In this document: positions 1 through 13,679 of the stretch, one piece after another
Position numbering within the stretch: position 1 is the stretch's first letter
Layout: every line of letters starts with the position of its first letter
Notes under the pieces: model-generated
What the model saw: only the letters and a program-made list of their open reading frames with translations
What the model was told of the DNA's origin: nothing
Databases searched by the model: none
From: Azolla caroliniana
Taxonomy: Eukaryota; Polypodiophyta
Length of the DNA stretch: 64,000 nt
Direction of reading: 5' to 3'
Assembly (NCBI GenBank): GCA_043228905.1
Contig: JBHGNT010000013.1
Span: forward strand, 16,678,001-16,742,000
Position numbers and translations under genes: made by a program

Positions 1-1873
1 ATACTCGCTCACACAAGGTCCGATTATATCTTTCTACCACCCCATTTGATGAAGGGTTATATGGAGTTGTAAGCTCTCTTTTAATACCATGTAAGTCACA
101 ATAGGACTTAAATTCTGCAGATGTAAACTCATCCCCATTATCTGTTCTGAGACATTTCAATTTTGTCCCTTTTTGAGTAGTCACAAATGCATGAAAAGAT
201 TTAAATGCATCAAATGCATCACCTTTTCTTTTCATCAAGTACACCCAAATCTTCCTAGAATAATCATCGATAAAGGAAATAAAATATGCAGCACCGCCCA
301 ATGATTTTACAGGCATGCTACATACATCAGAATGCACCAAATCTAGCACATTTGGTTTACGAGAGATACTAGAATAATAAGAACTTCTCACTTGTTTGCC
401 AAATAGACAATCATTACAAAAAACCAGCTTTGATCCTTTAACATCAAATCTTTTTAGAGCAGAAAGGACTTCAAGTCCTTTTTGGCTCATATGTCCTAAT
501 CTCTTATGCCAAAGATCTCAGAGAGTCAAATTCAACAATAGCAAGAAACTTTCCAAGTAAAGCTTTACATTGCAAACAGTACAGAGTGCCCTTTTTGCAA
601 CCTTCCACAATAACCATAGATCCCTTCTTTAGTTTCCACAATCCACCACCGAATAATGTGGTGTAACCATGCAAATCCATCTGTCCTACAGATAGCAAAC
701 TTTTCTTAATGCTAGGGACATACCTAACATCTTTGAGCACGAGCTCTTGACCATTATCCAAAGACAAGTGTATGGTTCCAATACCATCAATATTGCAAAA
801 ACTATTGTTACCAAGATAAACTTTTCCATAACTGCATGCGTCAAATGTGGTAAAGCACTCCAAACATGGAGTAACATCAAAAAGAAGCCCTAGAGTCTAC
901 TATCCATGTCTGTGTCAATCCATCATCGATTGACAATAAAGCATCAATAACATCTGTTTTGGTGATTTGCATGTCTTGAACATGAGCTATGAAGGCATCA
1001 CCTGTAGTACAAAGTACATCACCATCTTCACTAGATAGGTCTTCAATGATAACATTTGAAGTCATATTAGCTTTCTCTATTGTATTAAATTTATCATCTT
1101 TATTTTTCTTCTCTCCTACATTCTTCTTCCTTTCTAGTTCCATCTTCAAATATCTACAATCAGGTTTCTTATGACCTTTACAGCCACACTGATAGCATGT
1201 GATATCTTGTTGCTTTCCTTTCCCTCTACTCTTACTTCTATTTCTTTGTCCTACATTTGGGTTCCTCTTATCATATCTCCCCCTAATATTGTATGCTGAA
1301 CCACTACCTTCTCAGTTAGATTGTCTTCTAATCTCTTCACTGAGAATAGAAGGTCAAGGTGGGGCTATTAGATAGTGAAACAACTAATGTTTCCCACGAA
1401 TCAGGTCAAGTCATAAGTAAGAAAATAGCTTTGAGTTTGTCATCAAAATCTAGTAATCCTGAATCTTGTAGTTGGAAGAGAGTACCTGTGAATAATGATA
1501 GATGCTCTGTTGCACCTTTCGACTCATCAAGCCTCATACTGACAAGTTTTCTCATCAAATGCACCTGATTCGCAGGAGTAGTATTCTCATAAGTTTTCTT
1601 AAGTTTCTCCCAAACTTGATGGGCAGTAATCAAGCCCTTTATATCTACAAGAATTTCATCAGAAACAGCCATTTTAATATATGTAATGGCTTTCTTATTC
1701 AGAGTGTTCCAAGCATCATATTCCATGCTCTTTGGTTTCTTTTCCACGAGAGCATCTTCACAATCTCTCAGAAAGAGGATGCCCAGCATACGCTCTCTCC
1801 ATAATTCAAAACCTTTTCCATCAAACCTCTTGATTTCAAAGAGGTTTTTCATTTCAGTTGAAGTGGAGGCCAT
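1..1873 (-). pseudogene. Ty1/copia-type gag-pol, 5' part (gag, CCHC, protease, integrase)
   Basis: Read on the minus strand, this is the first half of a copia polyprotein, which carries out particle formation, protein maturation and DNA integration. Gag runs from an ATG at about 1873 to 1406 (DGKGFELWRERM, later LMRKLVSMRLDES). A CCHC knuckle (CYQCGCKGHKKPDC) lies near 1195-1160. The protease site at about 1155 reads WIVDSRAS where WIVDSGAS is usual. A pre-integrase zinc region and an integrase core follow, with HSDV (about 330) and RTDNGDEF (about 150) giving the first two catalytic aspartates. The gag, protease and pre-integrase blocks are in different frames or separated by stops, so the copy is dead. 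It runs off the left edge; RT and RNase H would lie outside. The order integrase before RT identifies copia rather than gypsy. Confidence 0.85.
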
Positions 1874-2023
1874 TGCTCCCAAGATTAATGACAGATGCCT
1901 TCAGAAAATTGAGCAGAATACCAATAGGAAAGGGTCTGACAGGTTTTTTATTTTATTTTTAAAAACTGTGTTTTCTGCTGATTCTGAATCTAAAAAAAAC
2001 AGCAAAGCAGAGGAAAGAGATTT

Positions 2024-2036
2024 GGCTCTGATGCCA
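2024..2036 (-). other. Primer-binding site of the copia element
   Basis: On the minus strand this reads TGGCATCAGAGCC, one base away from TGGTATCAGAGCC, the common copia primer site complementary to initiator methionine tRNA. It lies between the LTR and gag, as expected. Confidence 0.8.
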
Positions 2037-2317
2037 GTTAAAGGTAAAGAGGGATGTTTGAGGGGGAGCAGCTATTTATTGATGACATTCAGCAAGCAAA
2101 CAAGACTGTAGTAGAGATGAGAGTAGAGGCATAGATTTTTGGGTGTAACCAACCGCCTTGATTGGTACACAAGAAAAAAAGGTTATTATATTAGTTAGCC
2201 CTACAAAGAAAGAGGTGTATTCACATTACAAAAAGAGGTGTCTTGTCCAGGTGAACAATGTGTTCACATATACCAATAATTATCTACTTTGTGAACTAGG
2301 GGCCTTTACACCTAACA
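2037..2317 (-). repeat. 5' LTR of the copia element, about 281 bp
   Basis: The LTR opens on the minus strand with TGTTAGGTG at 2317 and ends next to the primer site at 2036. The inner end reads TTTAAC rather than the usual CA, so either the boundary is off by a base or two or the end has mutated. The other LTR is outside the window. About 440 bases of unassigned DNA (2318-2760) follow. Confidence 0.7.
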
Positions 2318-3065
2318 GGCACTGATGTCCATGAACTGTTCAATAGAAGATCCCTAGGACACTACACTGAGATCTGTCTATGGTATGAGGAATCATCTTT
2401 GAGGTGAAGGAGGTGGAGGGGATGAACCATACTGCAGATGGTAGGGTAATCATGGCTGGTCTAGGATGAAAATAAAGATTCTATGCTTTATTTTACCATA
2501 CTCCTAACAGATCACATGGATTTGACTTTAGCTCTCGTATGTCATTTCGTCCTTTTGAAGACTTTAATATAGCATGTCATTCCATTTCTACGTATTCGTG
2601 CACATGGATCCTCTATAGGGGTGGGTGTACAAGGCTCTCTCAAGCATTTCATACCATAACGTAGTCATTGCCCATGAGTAAGTAGTAAATGTCTCAGTAT
2701 TGTTCCTGTCATTTTCAGCAGCTGAGAGAATGCATCAGCTCCTGATACTCCTCAAAATACCATTTTCTAAAGAATGAACAATTCCTTACAACTAGGCAAC
2801 TTTGCAAACATGTCAAGGATATGCAATTCGAAACTGATAGGTCAGCATGATTTAGACTCAATTCTTGGAAAAAACTCCAAACCTTCATCGGTAATCATAG
2901 ACAATATTTCGTCATCAACAGCAAATTTGATAAATGAAAAGAACTTCAGAACCAGGAGCTCAGTATAATATAAGATAAATTTGCATCAGTTGCCACAAAC
3001 TCAAAACATGAATCACACTTCAAATACAACAACTTTAGTAACAACACTAAGTTTGGATCGCTTAC

Positions 3066-4704
3066 TTGTCACCAACTCCTGGCTATCTTCGTTATCAAAA
3101 ACAATTGCTGCAGCATAGCCAGCATCTTGTGCATACTGCACCTTGGTCACAAAGCTACAACCACCACGTTCTATGAGAAGAAAGGCAGGAAATTTTGGTT
3201 CTTTTAGTTCAGCCATTTTGAGAGGTAAACATGCATTCAATGAATTCGCTGTAGCAAGAAACCCTACAAAGCCAGCACCAGAAATTCGGCGAGCTGCCAA
3301 GTAACCCAAAAAGGTATCCAAGTTATTTATCAATAATCAATCTGAAAAGGGAAACTATGTATCAATATTCAAGATTGAAAGAAGCAAATGTTAAATTTTC
3401 ACATAGATCAAATATCATTCAATATGGATGCAGAGGGTATGTATTTCATACTTCAACCCACCTATATGCCCACATGTTTCTTTATTGGGGGAGACAAAAC
3501 CCTTGTCATCTGGCATAGCTGTTAGTGAAGGAGTTTGTGCGATCCAGAAAAGTCATCAGTAAGACAAACACTTGTCACTAGAGTTGGATCTAAAAAGACT
3601 GACCATCCAAGTCAGAACCACTATCCAATGGTGTATATGATAGACCAACCGGGGAATCAAAAAAGATTACAGACATCTAATCAAGATTCTGGAATAGTTT
3701 TTCTCTCTTGCACTCGACACTCTACACTTGATTGAGAGAGTATAAGAATGAGGTTGTGGAAAATGTTTCAGGTCCAACTGAGGAGGTCGATTGAAAGTAT
3801 AGAGCCCCAAGTTAATGTCATACTTAAATTTCAAGAAATAATAAATTTGTGCATTCATGGAGAACATATAATGCACACACCCTTGTACATCGCTTGATCT
3901 ATGTTCAACCCCTCATGAAAAGAAAATTGCAAATACTACTGTCTATAGTCATTAACTTTGCATGATGAATTCGTGGACAATATGACAAGTATCGGACTAA
4001 GAGCCTCATATCATTCCAAAGCATGAGAAAGGTAACAAGGGATCAAATGTGGAACATTTTAAAGTGCTCAAAAGGTTCATTGTTTAAGAGGAAAGCAAAA
4101 CTACAAGATTGTTACAAAAAATGCTAAATCACACAAGGATACCGAAGATATGGATAATGCACATTGAAAGGCTAGCTTTATGAAACTGATGATTGGCAAA
4201 AAAGGAACCCAGCTAATGCAACTCAGAACATTCATCCAAAGACTGTAACCATTAATTCATCAATGTCAGGAACTTTGTTTCTTTGAGGCCTTTATTTATG
4301 ACGGCATATCTTTCCAGAGCTATGTTGTAAACAATGGTTTGGTTCATGTAACACCCTCACTCAAGTATTCGAAAACAATATCTCACAAAAGGTTCCTAAT
4401 TATTGCACTTACTGACTACGCATAATGTGCAACACAGACATGGACACACGTGCATGCGCGTGCGTGCACACACACACACATACAGATGCTCACAGGTGTG
4501 TGGCAATGGCATTGCTATGAGATTTGTCCTAGGGAGGGGAAGGCGCTTACCAAAGCTGGCTTCTATGTTGGGTAATGGGATGGACTGATTGGAGGGGGTG
4601 ATGAGGAGAAGGGTGGCATTGACACGAGCCCACAGGAGGGTGGCGACGACAACCCCCAGCCCCAAGAGGCTGAGCAGAACCTCCTTTCGCGGGCGCAGCA
4701 GCAT
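3066..4704 (-). CDS. RMR-type vacuolar sorting receptor (PA domain), 5' exons only
   Basis: Two exons are visible: 4551-4704 and 3066-3293, with intron 1 at 3294-4550 (donor GTAAGC, acceptor TTGGCAG) and phase 1 at both joins. The product starts MLLRPRKEVLLSLLGLG, a signal-peptide-like segment, then NATLLLI and the motif PNIEASFARR, which matches the start of the lumenal region in plant ReMembR-H2 (RMR) receptors. Exon 2 carries the protease-associated domain: the LNACLPL region, then ERGGCSFVTKVQYAQDAGYA and IVFDNED. RMR proteins sort storage cargo to protein storage vacuoles through this domain, with a membrane span and RING-H2 motif behind it. Those 3' exons are not recognisable between 2318 and 3060; they may lie beyond the copia insertion and the window edge, or be lost. 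An in-frame upstream extension is low-complexity, so I start at the ATG of 4704. Confidence 0.7.
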
Positions 4705-5080
4705 ACACAAAGTGCGCGGCCAAGCTTGGCCGGAGGTGGACGATGCCGAGGCAGAGGCAGAGGTAGAGGTAGAGGTAGAGGTAGAGGTGCTACCACCCCA
4801 CTCCCTCTCCCTCTCCCTCTCCCTCTCCTCCCCTGTTGTCGGCATCTCCTCTGCTGCTCCCCCACATTCTTTCTTTCCTGCCTTTTTCTTTCTTTCCAAT
4901 GCTTTCCCTCTTCCCAACCTTCCCCCTCCATGTCAATCAGTCTCTCTTTCTCTCTCTCTCTCTCTGTGCGCGCCTCTGTCTCTGTCTCTGTTTCTGTCTC
5001 TCTTGTTTGGTCAGACTTCCATGTCAATCTCTGTGTCTGTCTCTCCTCTTGAGTCTTGACTGTTAAAACCAATGATGGAA
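4705..5080 (-). repeat. Purine/pyrimidine microsatellite tract upstream of the RMR gene
   Basis: This contains GAGGTA-type hexamer repeats (4741-4790), CTCCCT repeats (about 4800-4830), a CT run (about 4940-4965) and TCTGTC repeats up to 5045. It probably forms the GA-rich 5' leader or promoter of the RMR gene. Several long open frames cross it in all phases, but they encode only Ser/Thr, Arg/Glu or Leu/Pro runs and I do not treat them as genes. Confidence 0.6.
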
Positions 5081-5249
5081 TGGGGAAAGTACACAAAGAA
5101 GTTAGAACTCACAAAGACCAAAAGAATTGAGCATGCTATTAGGATCCCATACATACACATTTGGCCTCCCCGTACCTTGAGAGTCATGAAACAAACACAC
5201 TCGAATCTTAGCGAAACCTTGGCACTGACACCGACACCGATTCTAGCTT

Positions 5250-7075
5250 TTAAAATGCGTTCTTTGACGCCCCCTGAATGGAAACCCACAGTAAAGATAT
5301 GAATGTCCAAATGGATCTGGCCATTGGGTAAGCGATGAAACGATGTGTCCTATGTTCTTGTGACAAGACACACTGCAACAGAATATGATGATATGTGACC
5401 TTGTAGAGTTCTCTCTCTTCATGATTGCGATTTCGTGACTTCTCTAGCACTGTCAATTGCCACAAAAGAAGTCCTTTTAACTTTAGAACATATTCATTCC
5501 GCATATTCCAATTGAAGCATAGTCCCCAATACCTCAAGAAGTCAAAAATAATTTGAAAATGAGGCATTGGTTCATTGTTCTCCATATATGCAAAACCACA
5601 ATTGAAGGAAGATAGGCTTACTCCAATTAGAGACATCCACACTAAATTGATACACCTCCAAACCATCCTTGCCATTGGGCATGAAATAAATCAATGCCTA
5701 CTATGTTCCAATTCTACCAAACAAAAGAACCACGATCCTTTAGTAATGTTTCTTTTTTTTAATGCATCCCCCAATGGTAAAACTCCAACCATAACTCTCC
5801 AAATCAATACCTTGGCTCGTAGCATCAATCGAGAACACCAACTTGCCTTGATCACATGAAGCCACCAAGTAATGGGCTTATAAAAACTCCATATCTTTAT
5901 AACCCTTTCTTCCAACCACTTATGTGTGTCAATCAACTTGTGATAAGAAACATTTGTTGAGATCATAGTCAATCTCTTATTTCCAACAAACCTCCAATCA
6001 AGCTCTTGAGATCGCCCAACTAAATCAGGAATTGGCTCATACGAAGATCATATTTCGTGCAACTTATCCCAAATAAAGGTATAACCTTTTGGTATACCAA
6101 ATGTTGATCTTATTGTTTGAAAGACCATTAATCTTCTTTGTGACACCAACATAGCATTCTTAGCTGTTACCAAATCCAATCTAGCCATCTGATTAAATTG
6201 AAGGTTAAGAATATGTTTTCCTTCCCACCTCAACAACCTTGGTGTCACCAAAACCTCCATTTGTAATGAATTGACACATGCCCTTTCTTGTGGAGGATGT
6301 CATTCCACAAAATTCAACATACTTTGCCAAGATGTCAACAAATGATTAACTATCATAGACCCTGCACATTTGATATCCCTGTCAGAATTAATTACATTCC
6401 ACCAATTAGCTTCAATCTTCATGTTTCCAAGTTTAATTCCATTATTCTCTATAAAGTACACCACCATTTCTGCGCAAGGTTGTACACCCTCAAACATAAA
6501 TCGAATGAAAGTAAATCGAAAAGCCACCATATGCTCATATAGATTCAATATTGATGCCCCATCAAGACGCTTCGGGAGTACAAACATGATCCCATGCCAA
6601 CCACGACAAGACTCTTTTCCATAACAACATTCGCCTTGAGCGTGACAACATCAAGAGCTTTCTTTGACCATGGGAGCAAAGGAAGATAATAAGATACCAC
6701 ATAGACCATAATCAATTGGACCACCTTAAGTTGTACATGAAAAGGTCAAAATTGAGACCTCCAATACATAAACTTATCCTCCAACCTTTTGGATACCCAC
6801 TCAATAAGTTTCACATGAGAAACTTCCACCCCAATTGGATATCCAAGGTGACAACAAATCATACCACGATATACTATCTTTCCTGACCACCCCAACCCTA
6901 GCACATCTTGTTCTATACATGAAATGAGGACAGATTTATGCATATTAATTCTCAACCTCGAAGCATTTGAAAACAATTCCCACACATCTCTTGTCTTACT
7001 AATATTTTCCCGATTAGGTGCCAAAAACATAATATGGTCATCTGCAAGAGCTTGAATAATACATGGCTTCCTTGA
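5250..7075 (-). mobile_element. 5'-truncated LINE (non-LTR retrotransposon) ORF2 remnant
   Basis: On the minus strand the first recognisable piece (about 7075-6746) is the catalytic end of a reverse transcriptase, with ALADDHIMFLAP giving the A-x-DD motif, then GYPIGVEVSHVKLIEWVSKR. After a decayed stretch comes the C-terminal zf-RVT region: RAKVLIWRVMVGVLPLGDAL (about 5830), then a degenerate Cys/His region near 5700 and MARMVWRCINLVW. Frames shift several times, so it is dead. The 5' limit coincides with a short CT run at 7079-7101, as expected for 5' truncation. I cannot place the 3' tail with certainty. Confidence 0.75.
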
Positions 7076-9476
7076 TGGTCTCTCTCTCTCTCTCTCTCTC
7101 TCATATGTGGAAACAAACTATAATTGTAAAAGGAATTAAGAGGTTACCCAACATCCTCCTCCCGAATGTACTCACTTCATTTTACACTCCTTTTTATCAT
7201 CATAATATCATGGCTTCGCCTTGATAAAACTTTATACATGTTGTAATTCATTACTCCTGAATTAAAATACGATGCCTATGTTATGCTACTAAATGGTGGT
7301 GCATAGCATCGCGTTGGTTTGAGATTTATCTCTTAATTTTCTTATTTAGGCCTAAATCAGATTTTTTATTTCATGTAATTGTGCTCTATAGACACGTCAA
7401 TCTTTTTAATTCTATCTTGAAATTTATTTTAATGTAAAAGAAATTAGGAGGTTTGCTACATTTTATGTGCAACTACATTTTTCTAAACATTGGTATGGTC
7501 AATTTATGGTTATATAGTGCATTCATCTAAGTTGTGTAAAGAATTCCAAATGGTTCAGGTTACATTCTAAACACTTCCATGTGAGTATTGCATGTTTGCC
7601 ATGCTAATATCAATTAGTGAAAACTTTGAATGTATTAATGATGTCAAAAAATACATGTTCACATTTCAAGAGGGCTTCCAATATGCCAAAGAATTTAAAT
7701 GTCACATATTGCATTGTTGCGTACCACCTACTCTAATGTGGATGTTCAAGGATTTAACTTAAGTTACATTTTGACTAAAACTCTAGGATATCACGTCAAT
7801 TTTGTTGTCTCGCTTTTTTTATAACATTGTTCGTGACATTTCTACAAAAAAAGAAGACCTTAATGAAAGGCATTATATTTCTTGAGTTGTCATCACTTTA
7901 CTTGTGAGGGTATGCAAACTTTGTAGCTTATAGGATATTTGGGAAGGCTAACTTTATTGAGGTATGTAGGATGCTAACTCCAATAACTTCATTTCACAAT
8001 GTAATTGTACTCACAGAGTTTGTTAGCATTGCTTGTTAAAGAGTTTTACTATTGCCAACTTTGTCCGGCCATTTTAAAGATTAATTTGTTTGTATTGTGT
8101 TGGTGTGATGACACACTAAAATGATGAAGAGATTTTGTAATGAACACAACAACAAAACCATTGCTAGAGACTTAAGATCACAACATTAATCTCACAATGG
8201 ACAACAACATCAACAAATTACTCTTTACCTCGAATCTATTTGCAAATATATATAAAGTTTCCTATATGACATATAAACAGAATATGTTTTCACATTGATC
8301 TTGTCATCTCACAATGGACAAGAGCTTTACCAAATTAATCTTAAACCTCCTTGAGTCTATTTGCAAAGGTATATGGAGCCTCTTATATGACAGGTAAACA
8401 GAATATGCTTTCATGTTTTTTTGCCATCCATTATGAATAATGAATAAAGAGTTATTTAAATACGCCATACATCAAAAGTCATTTGATGTTGCGGCATGAT
8501 GGAGACACTTGTGTACAAAGAGTGCATTTTAATGAGTATGAGTTTCTTCTTCTGGTTTTTAAACTACGCAGTTTATTTGTCTTTAATTTAAAGATGGTAA
8601 ATGAATGTGACTTCTTAAATGTTATGTAGAGAGGGTGTAAAATCAGAAATTCGCTTCACATCACTATCAATCATCATTGCAGATAAACAATGCATAGCAA
8701 ATTGTATTTATCAAAAATAAAATTTACAGCCATTGTCCAAAAAGTGTGGTCATACCAACAAACAAAACTTTACACAATGTATCAATCATAAATTGCTTTG
8801 ACAGAGCTGTTGAAGCGAAAAAATAAAATTGCCAATTCATAAAGAATGCAAACTTGATTGGACAAACCCTTCAGGATTGGTTGCTTCTATGATAATAAGA
8901 ATATGCAAAAAAATCACCCTGTAACGCGTGCAAGAAAATTTGTCGTTATCATCAAAAAGGTAATCACTGCTCATCATTCATATGGCAAAACATTCGGAAA
9001 ATTCTCTCTTTCAATTTCAAGGTAGCTACCTATATTAGTCAAAGATTCCATGTGCAGATATAAATGCAGAAGGATGGGCACAAGGGAACATGCGTGTGTG
9101 AGTATTAAGAAAAGTAATATACATTTAAAGACAAATTTCCTCTCCAACGGAAATATAGTACAGAGAATTTAAAGTTGTGTTTTTGCAAATATCAGGAGGT
9201 GCCATGCACCACCTTTTATATCATTCATCAATGTCTATATATAAATTGTCTGAGGAACTGAAGATCTTCTCAATAAAAATAGTATGATGGTTAAAGCCTT
9301 ATCATCTCCTCATCAAATTCTCGAGTCTTGGACAAGCAAATTTTTTCAACCCATCCAGTGATAAGATTAGATTCTTGAGAAATTGCAGATCTCAGGCACA
9401 GCACAAAATATGTTCCGTGTATGGTGGCAATCAAACTTCAACTTGTTTACAAATTATAAACACAGATGTCGTGGAC
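7076..9476. other. AT-rich intergenic DNA between the LINE and XBAT32-like 3' end
   Basis: I see no gene here. An imperfect tandem duplication with a period of about 117 bp lies at 8176-8409, anchored by CTCACAATGGACAA at 8191 and 8308. The right end must include the 3' UTR of the minus-strand XBAT32-like gene. Confidence 0.5.
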
Positions 9477-12400
9477 TCAAGTGACTGCTGACAACAAGTT
9501 CTGGAACCACCACCTGCCATCAAGCTGCGAACGAGAAGATAATGAATTCCGTGGTGTCAGCCAGAGACATTGATCTTTCCTATCTGATCTTGATGAGCTG
9601 CACCGTGAAACAGGTGGTGCCTCATCATCAGGATCTCCACTGCATGTGAAGGATAGGTTGATCCCAGAGCAGCTTATTGTCCGAAGAGAATGGGATGATT
9701 GTGGAGAACCACTGCATCCACCAAATTCCATCTTTGGGATGGGGCCCGACAAAGTCATTGGCTCTGCCACTTGCATAGAGCAGACAGTACATAAAGAAAG
9801 AGATAAGTTTGGTTTTATGAACTCTTTTATAACCGGTGTGCAAGGAAGCTTGACAAAGGCAGTGATTTCATGTCTGCATAGAGGGCAGGGGATTGACCCT
9901 GCTGATCCCGAATTATTTGCATTACTTGTCGAGCAAAGATAGAGTGCACATTTTGTACAAAGCTCATGAGCACATCCTATAAAGAGCAAATAATTGCCAT
10001 GTTAGAGAGCATATATATGACATTGACTCTCTCTATATATGTATTTTATAAGGCATTGATTATATATATATATATATTATAAGCTTATTGACAGTGAGTG
10101 TGTGAGTAAGCATGTGTCGCGTGTGCATGCGTTCCATGACCTGTATCGATCCCTGTCAATGTGGTTATGCTTTAATGCGCATGAAAAAGCTTTAAATTCA
10201 GGCAAGTGATGCCAGGTACTTTATAGAGAAACAAAAAAACAAAATTATAAGATGCTGCTATTAAAGTTTGGTAAGGGAGTTTATTTCTCAAGTCTATCCA
10301 ACCTTTGCCTCCCCAAAGTACCATATGAGCTACAGAGTTCATATCACATCCTTATGATTGATCGGGGGTTTACTCCACACAATTCTTTATCTGAACCACT
10401 GCTTCATTATGAGAAGATTTCAGTATATTGCTCTTATGGTGTACAATCAACAGTGTTTGAATAATCTAGAAACTGCCCAGAGAACTAACATACATAAACT
10501 AACAATAGACAAGCATCCACGGAAACGTTTACAACCTTCCTATCTGCAAGAAACCTTATGAGCAAAGTTGCATGTAGTTTCATTGGTATCTAGTAAAAAT
10601 TTTCAGTGAAAATGTAAGCCTGCCATTGCACACTTCAATATTGACATCAGGAAAGGTGGTACTCAGCATAGAGTTGGAATCAGAACCCAACAGTTTACCA
10701 GAATTCAGATCATTTTAAGAAACATGGTGAGTTAAATCTAACCTATAAAAGGGCCATGGGCAAACTCCAGTTGATGGATATTACTGTAGGTAAGCTGCCC
10801 TAGCACTGACAATGGCTAGCTCATATGGGCCAAACAGAATCAAGACAAAGTTACTGCACTGGGTTTCAGATTTTCGTGTCTACAAAATTAATCAAATACT
10901 TTGGACAATGCATCTTGTTGCACACAAACTGCTATTATAAAGCTGAAAGCCATGATAACCAAGAAACACATGAGTAATATTTGCTTTTCCTAAGATTAAT
11001 AGCAGTTCCACTATAGCAATATATTAATTTTATGCAATATTCAGGAGACAAGAAAAGTACCCTCAGCAGCAACAGTGCATCTCTTTTCTAGACAAACTGC
11101 ACAAGCATCAATACCGCCTGGGCATACTTCAAGATTTCTCCATCCACATTCCCTGCACAAAAAATATTACTCAACTTGTTAATAAATGTACATCTGCTGA
11201 ATCCACCCAACTTATACAATAATTAGGTACTTCTGGTCATAGTCACCTTGCAATTCTGACAATACTCATGAGAGGAAGCGCCAAGTGACGGGATGACGGT
11301 ATAGCTGGTATTGTTACTTGAGAGTCCATATCAAGCAATGGTTCAAGCCAGTGCCTCTGCCACAGCCGTGCTACCTGTAGAGGCGTCCACCTGTTCAAAG
11401 CATGGAACATGGATTAAACCTCATGACATCTTAATGAATTTTAAAGGATATTACACTATCAATACCCATTTGAATTTTCTGCTGTTCGATTTGCTCCTCT
11501 TGACAGAAGAATCTATATAGCACAGAAATTTAAATCAGACCAAATTGAAAGCTAGAATGTTAATAAATCATTTCCAACCTGCTCTGTTGTTTACATAAAA
11601 TGCAGCAACCCAGACGTACCTGGCAGCAAGCTGTATTCCCACCACAAGCTGCATAGTGGAGAGGATGGCTTCCAATTCCTGTATATACAGATACCAAAAC
11701 AACTCATGTGATCAACACAATGCATTGTCACTTATGGACCACAAAACCCAAGCCATTTTTGCATTAAGAGATAGGCATCCCTGCATGTCCCCAACAGTTT
11801 CAACATCTAGAATCAGATGCCCCTAGCAGTTTTTGGAAAAGGGAGGGTTATTGGACAAGTTGCTGTCAACACGATAAGATACCATTATGATAGCTTGGAT
11901 ATCCCCATCCCTTGCACAGGAACAACTCTTATTAGTGAACAAACACATAGTGATTCTTACGAAACATCGAGCCATTGATGAGCTTAAAAATGCTGTTGTA
12001 TTTGGTCTCTCAGATTTCAAATTTCCTTCCTTTTTTAGAGCATGTGAGTTTGTATATGTACTGTTAGTCGGTATGAAATCGATCAAGATGAATCAGATAC
12101 AGGCCTCCTCACTCTCAATGAACACCAGCAGTGAGCCTTTTCTTGGAATTCCAGAACTTAAAGGAAGACAGAGACACATTTACCACTTCATTTTCATTTG
12201 CATCATGAGTGGCGGCAGTATCATCTTGACAGAATTTAATGTATGCTGCTTCACTGACTCAAACAGAACATACAAACGATTTTCACTTTGTTTCATCTCT
12301 AACTCTAGCTACTTTGATAATGTTAACAGACTGGCAGCAGTATCATCTTGACAAATATTTAACGTATGCTGCTTCACTGACTCAAACAGCACATACAAAC

Positions 12401-13679
12401 GATTTTCACTTTGTTTCATCTCTAACTCTAGCTACTTTGACAATGTTAACAGATAACAAAAAATGAACAAAAATATAAAAGTTGTAGCACACACAATCTC
12501 TGCCCTAAGCTTGTAATAAACCCTAGTTACCTTGCTCGATAACTTTTTCATATTAACAGAAATGAATACAAATAGAAGATTTTCTGTTCAAAAGAACTTT
12601 TCCTTGGTAAGTACCGAGGCAGAGAAATACCTATCAAATCAATGGTCGTCCCATCTTGCATTGTTGTTGCAGAGACATCAGCCATAAGATCGAGAAGCAG
12701 TAGCACACAATCTGCATGACCGTTCAATGCAGCCATGTGCAAGGCAGTTATCCCACCATCTGCTGGTCTATTTACAATCCTCGCAGTAGTGCTAGAAGAC
12801 AAATATAATTTGGCAATTTTAATTTAGTACAATTACGAACTTATCAACATTTTTGTAACATGTGTGAGAATGGACACTTGCAGAAAGGGGCACTTGGGGT
12901 AGTTTCTTACTCCTTATCTAAATAAGCTTTCACTGATGTCCCTTCATCCTCTGTGGAGCGTGGCATCCCACTCACCGAGCATGAAGAAGTGGGGAAATAA
13001 TCAGCAAAAAGAAGCCGTATACATCGAGCATGCCCATTGACAGCAGCAAAATGCAGAGCAGTGCGCCCATTGAGGTAGTCTGCCCTGATAACCTGAAAAA
13101 CTTGGCATATAGAGCTTAAAGTTCCACCTCCTAATAGAACAGTTGCACCTTTTACCTATGTCTCCACATACTTACATTAGCTTTAAAGAGAATCAATGTT
13201 TGGACCACTTCCCAATGTCCATTTCTACATGCTTGCATCAGAGCTGTCTGCAATCATGAAGTTCCAGAAATAAATCTCTTGGAAGGACATCCTGTAGAAA
13301 AGTTACAGAGAGTGTAACATCAAATCTAGTACACTTACCTGCCCACTGTAATTCCTGACATTGACTTCAACACCGCTTTCAAGCAGAAGAGAGACTATCT
13401 ACACAGAGACAAAAATGGAATAGAAACTTCTGATTTTAATGGCATGATATAAAAAACATTAGGATGCCAGATCATACCGAAAATCTAAGTAAAATGCATT
13501 ACTTCATTGTGGCCTTGTGCAGCTGCAAAATGGATGGGGGAATTGCGAACTCCAAAGGTGGAGTATTTGGCCAACCGAGGGTTGAAGTCAAGGAGGGCCT
13601 GGGCTTCCTGCAGATCGCCATCGCGAGCTGCGGACACCAACCGCTCTCCGGAAGGAGAACAACCCAAGGAGTTGCCCAT
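9477..13679 (-). CDS. XBAT32: XBAT32-like ankyrin-repeat RING E3 ubiquitin ligase, 10 exons, 497 aa
   Basis: Exons (minus): 13503-13679, 13339-13398, 13176-13247, 12911-13092, 12631-12791, 11620-11678, 11466-11512, 11247-11390, 11061-11152, 9477-9976. All junctions are GT-AG, the phases agree and the lengths sum to 1494 bases (498 codons with stop), so the gene looks intact. The protein starts [20 protein letters not shown] and has about five ankyrin repeats (residues ~47-235), including [46 protein letters not shown] and [13 protein letters not shown]-terminal C3HC4 RING spans ~318-365 (CAVCLE...[10 protein letters not shown]...CPLCRH). In Arabidopsis XBAT32 (508 aa, from memory) targets ACC synthases and shapes ethylene levels and lateral roots. 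The N-terminus, DGTTIDLI segment and tail resemble XBAT32 most among the XBAT family. The product is expected in the cytosol or at membranes. Confidence 0.92.
12214..12453. repeat. Tandem duplication in an XBAT32-like intron, period 122 bp
   Basis: Two near-identical copies, 12214-12335 and 12336-12453, begin with CAGTATCATCTTGAC and contain GCTGCTTCACTGACTCAAAC. They lie in the long intron between exons 5 and 6 and do not touch coding sequence. Confidence 0.85.

Noticed and set aside
4396-5096. Long overlapping open frames on both strands rich in Ser/Thr, Arg/Glu or Leu/Pro
   Set aside because: They are created by hexamer and dinucleotide repeats; only the final 51 codons of one frame form a sensible RMR first exon.
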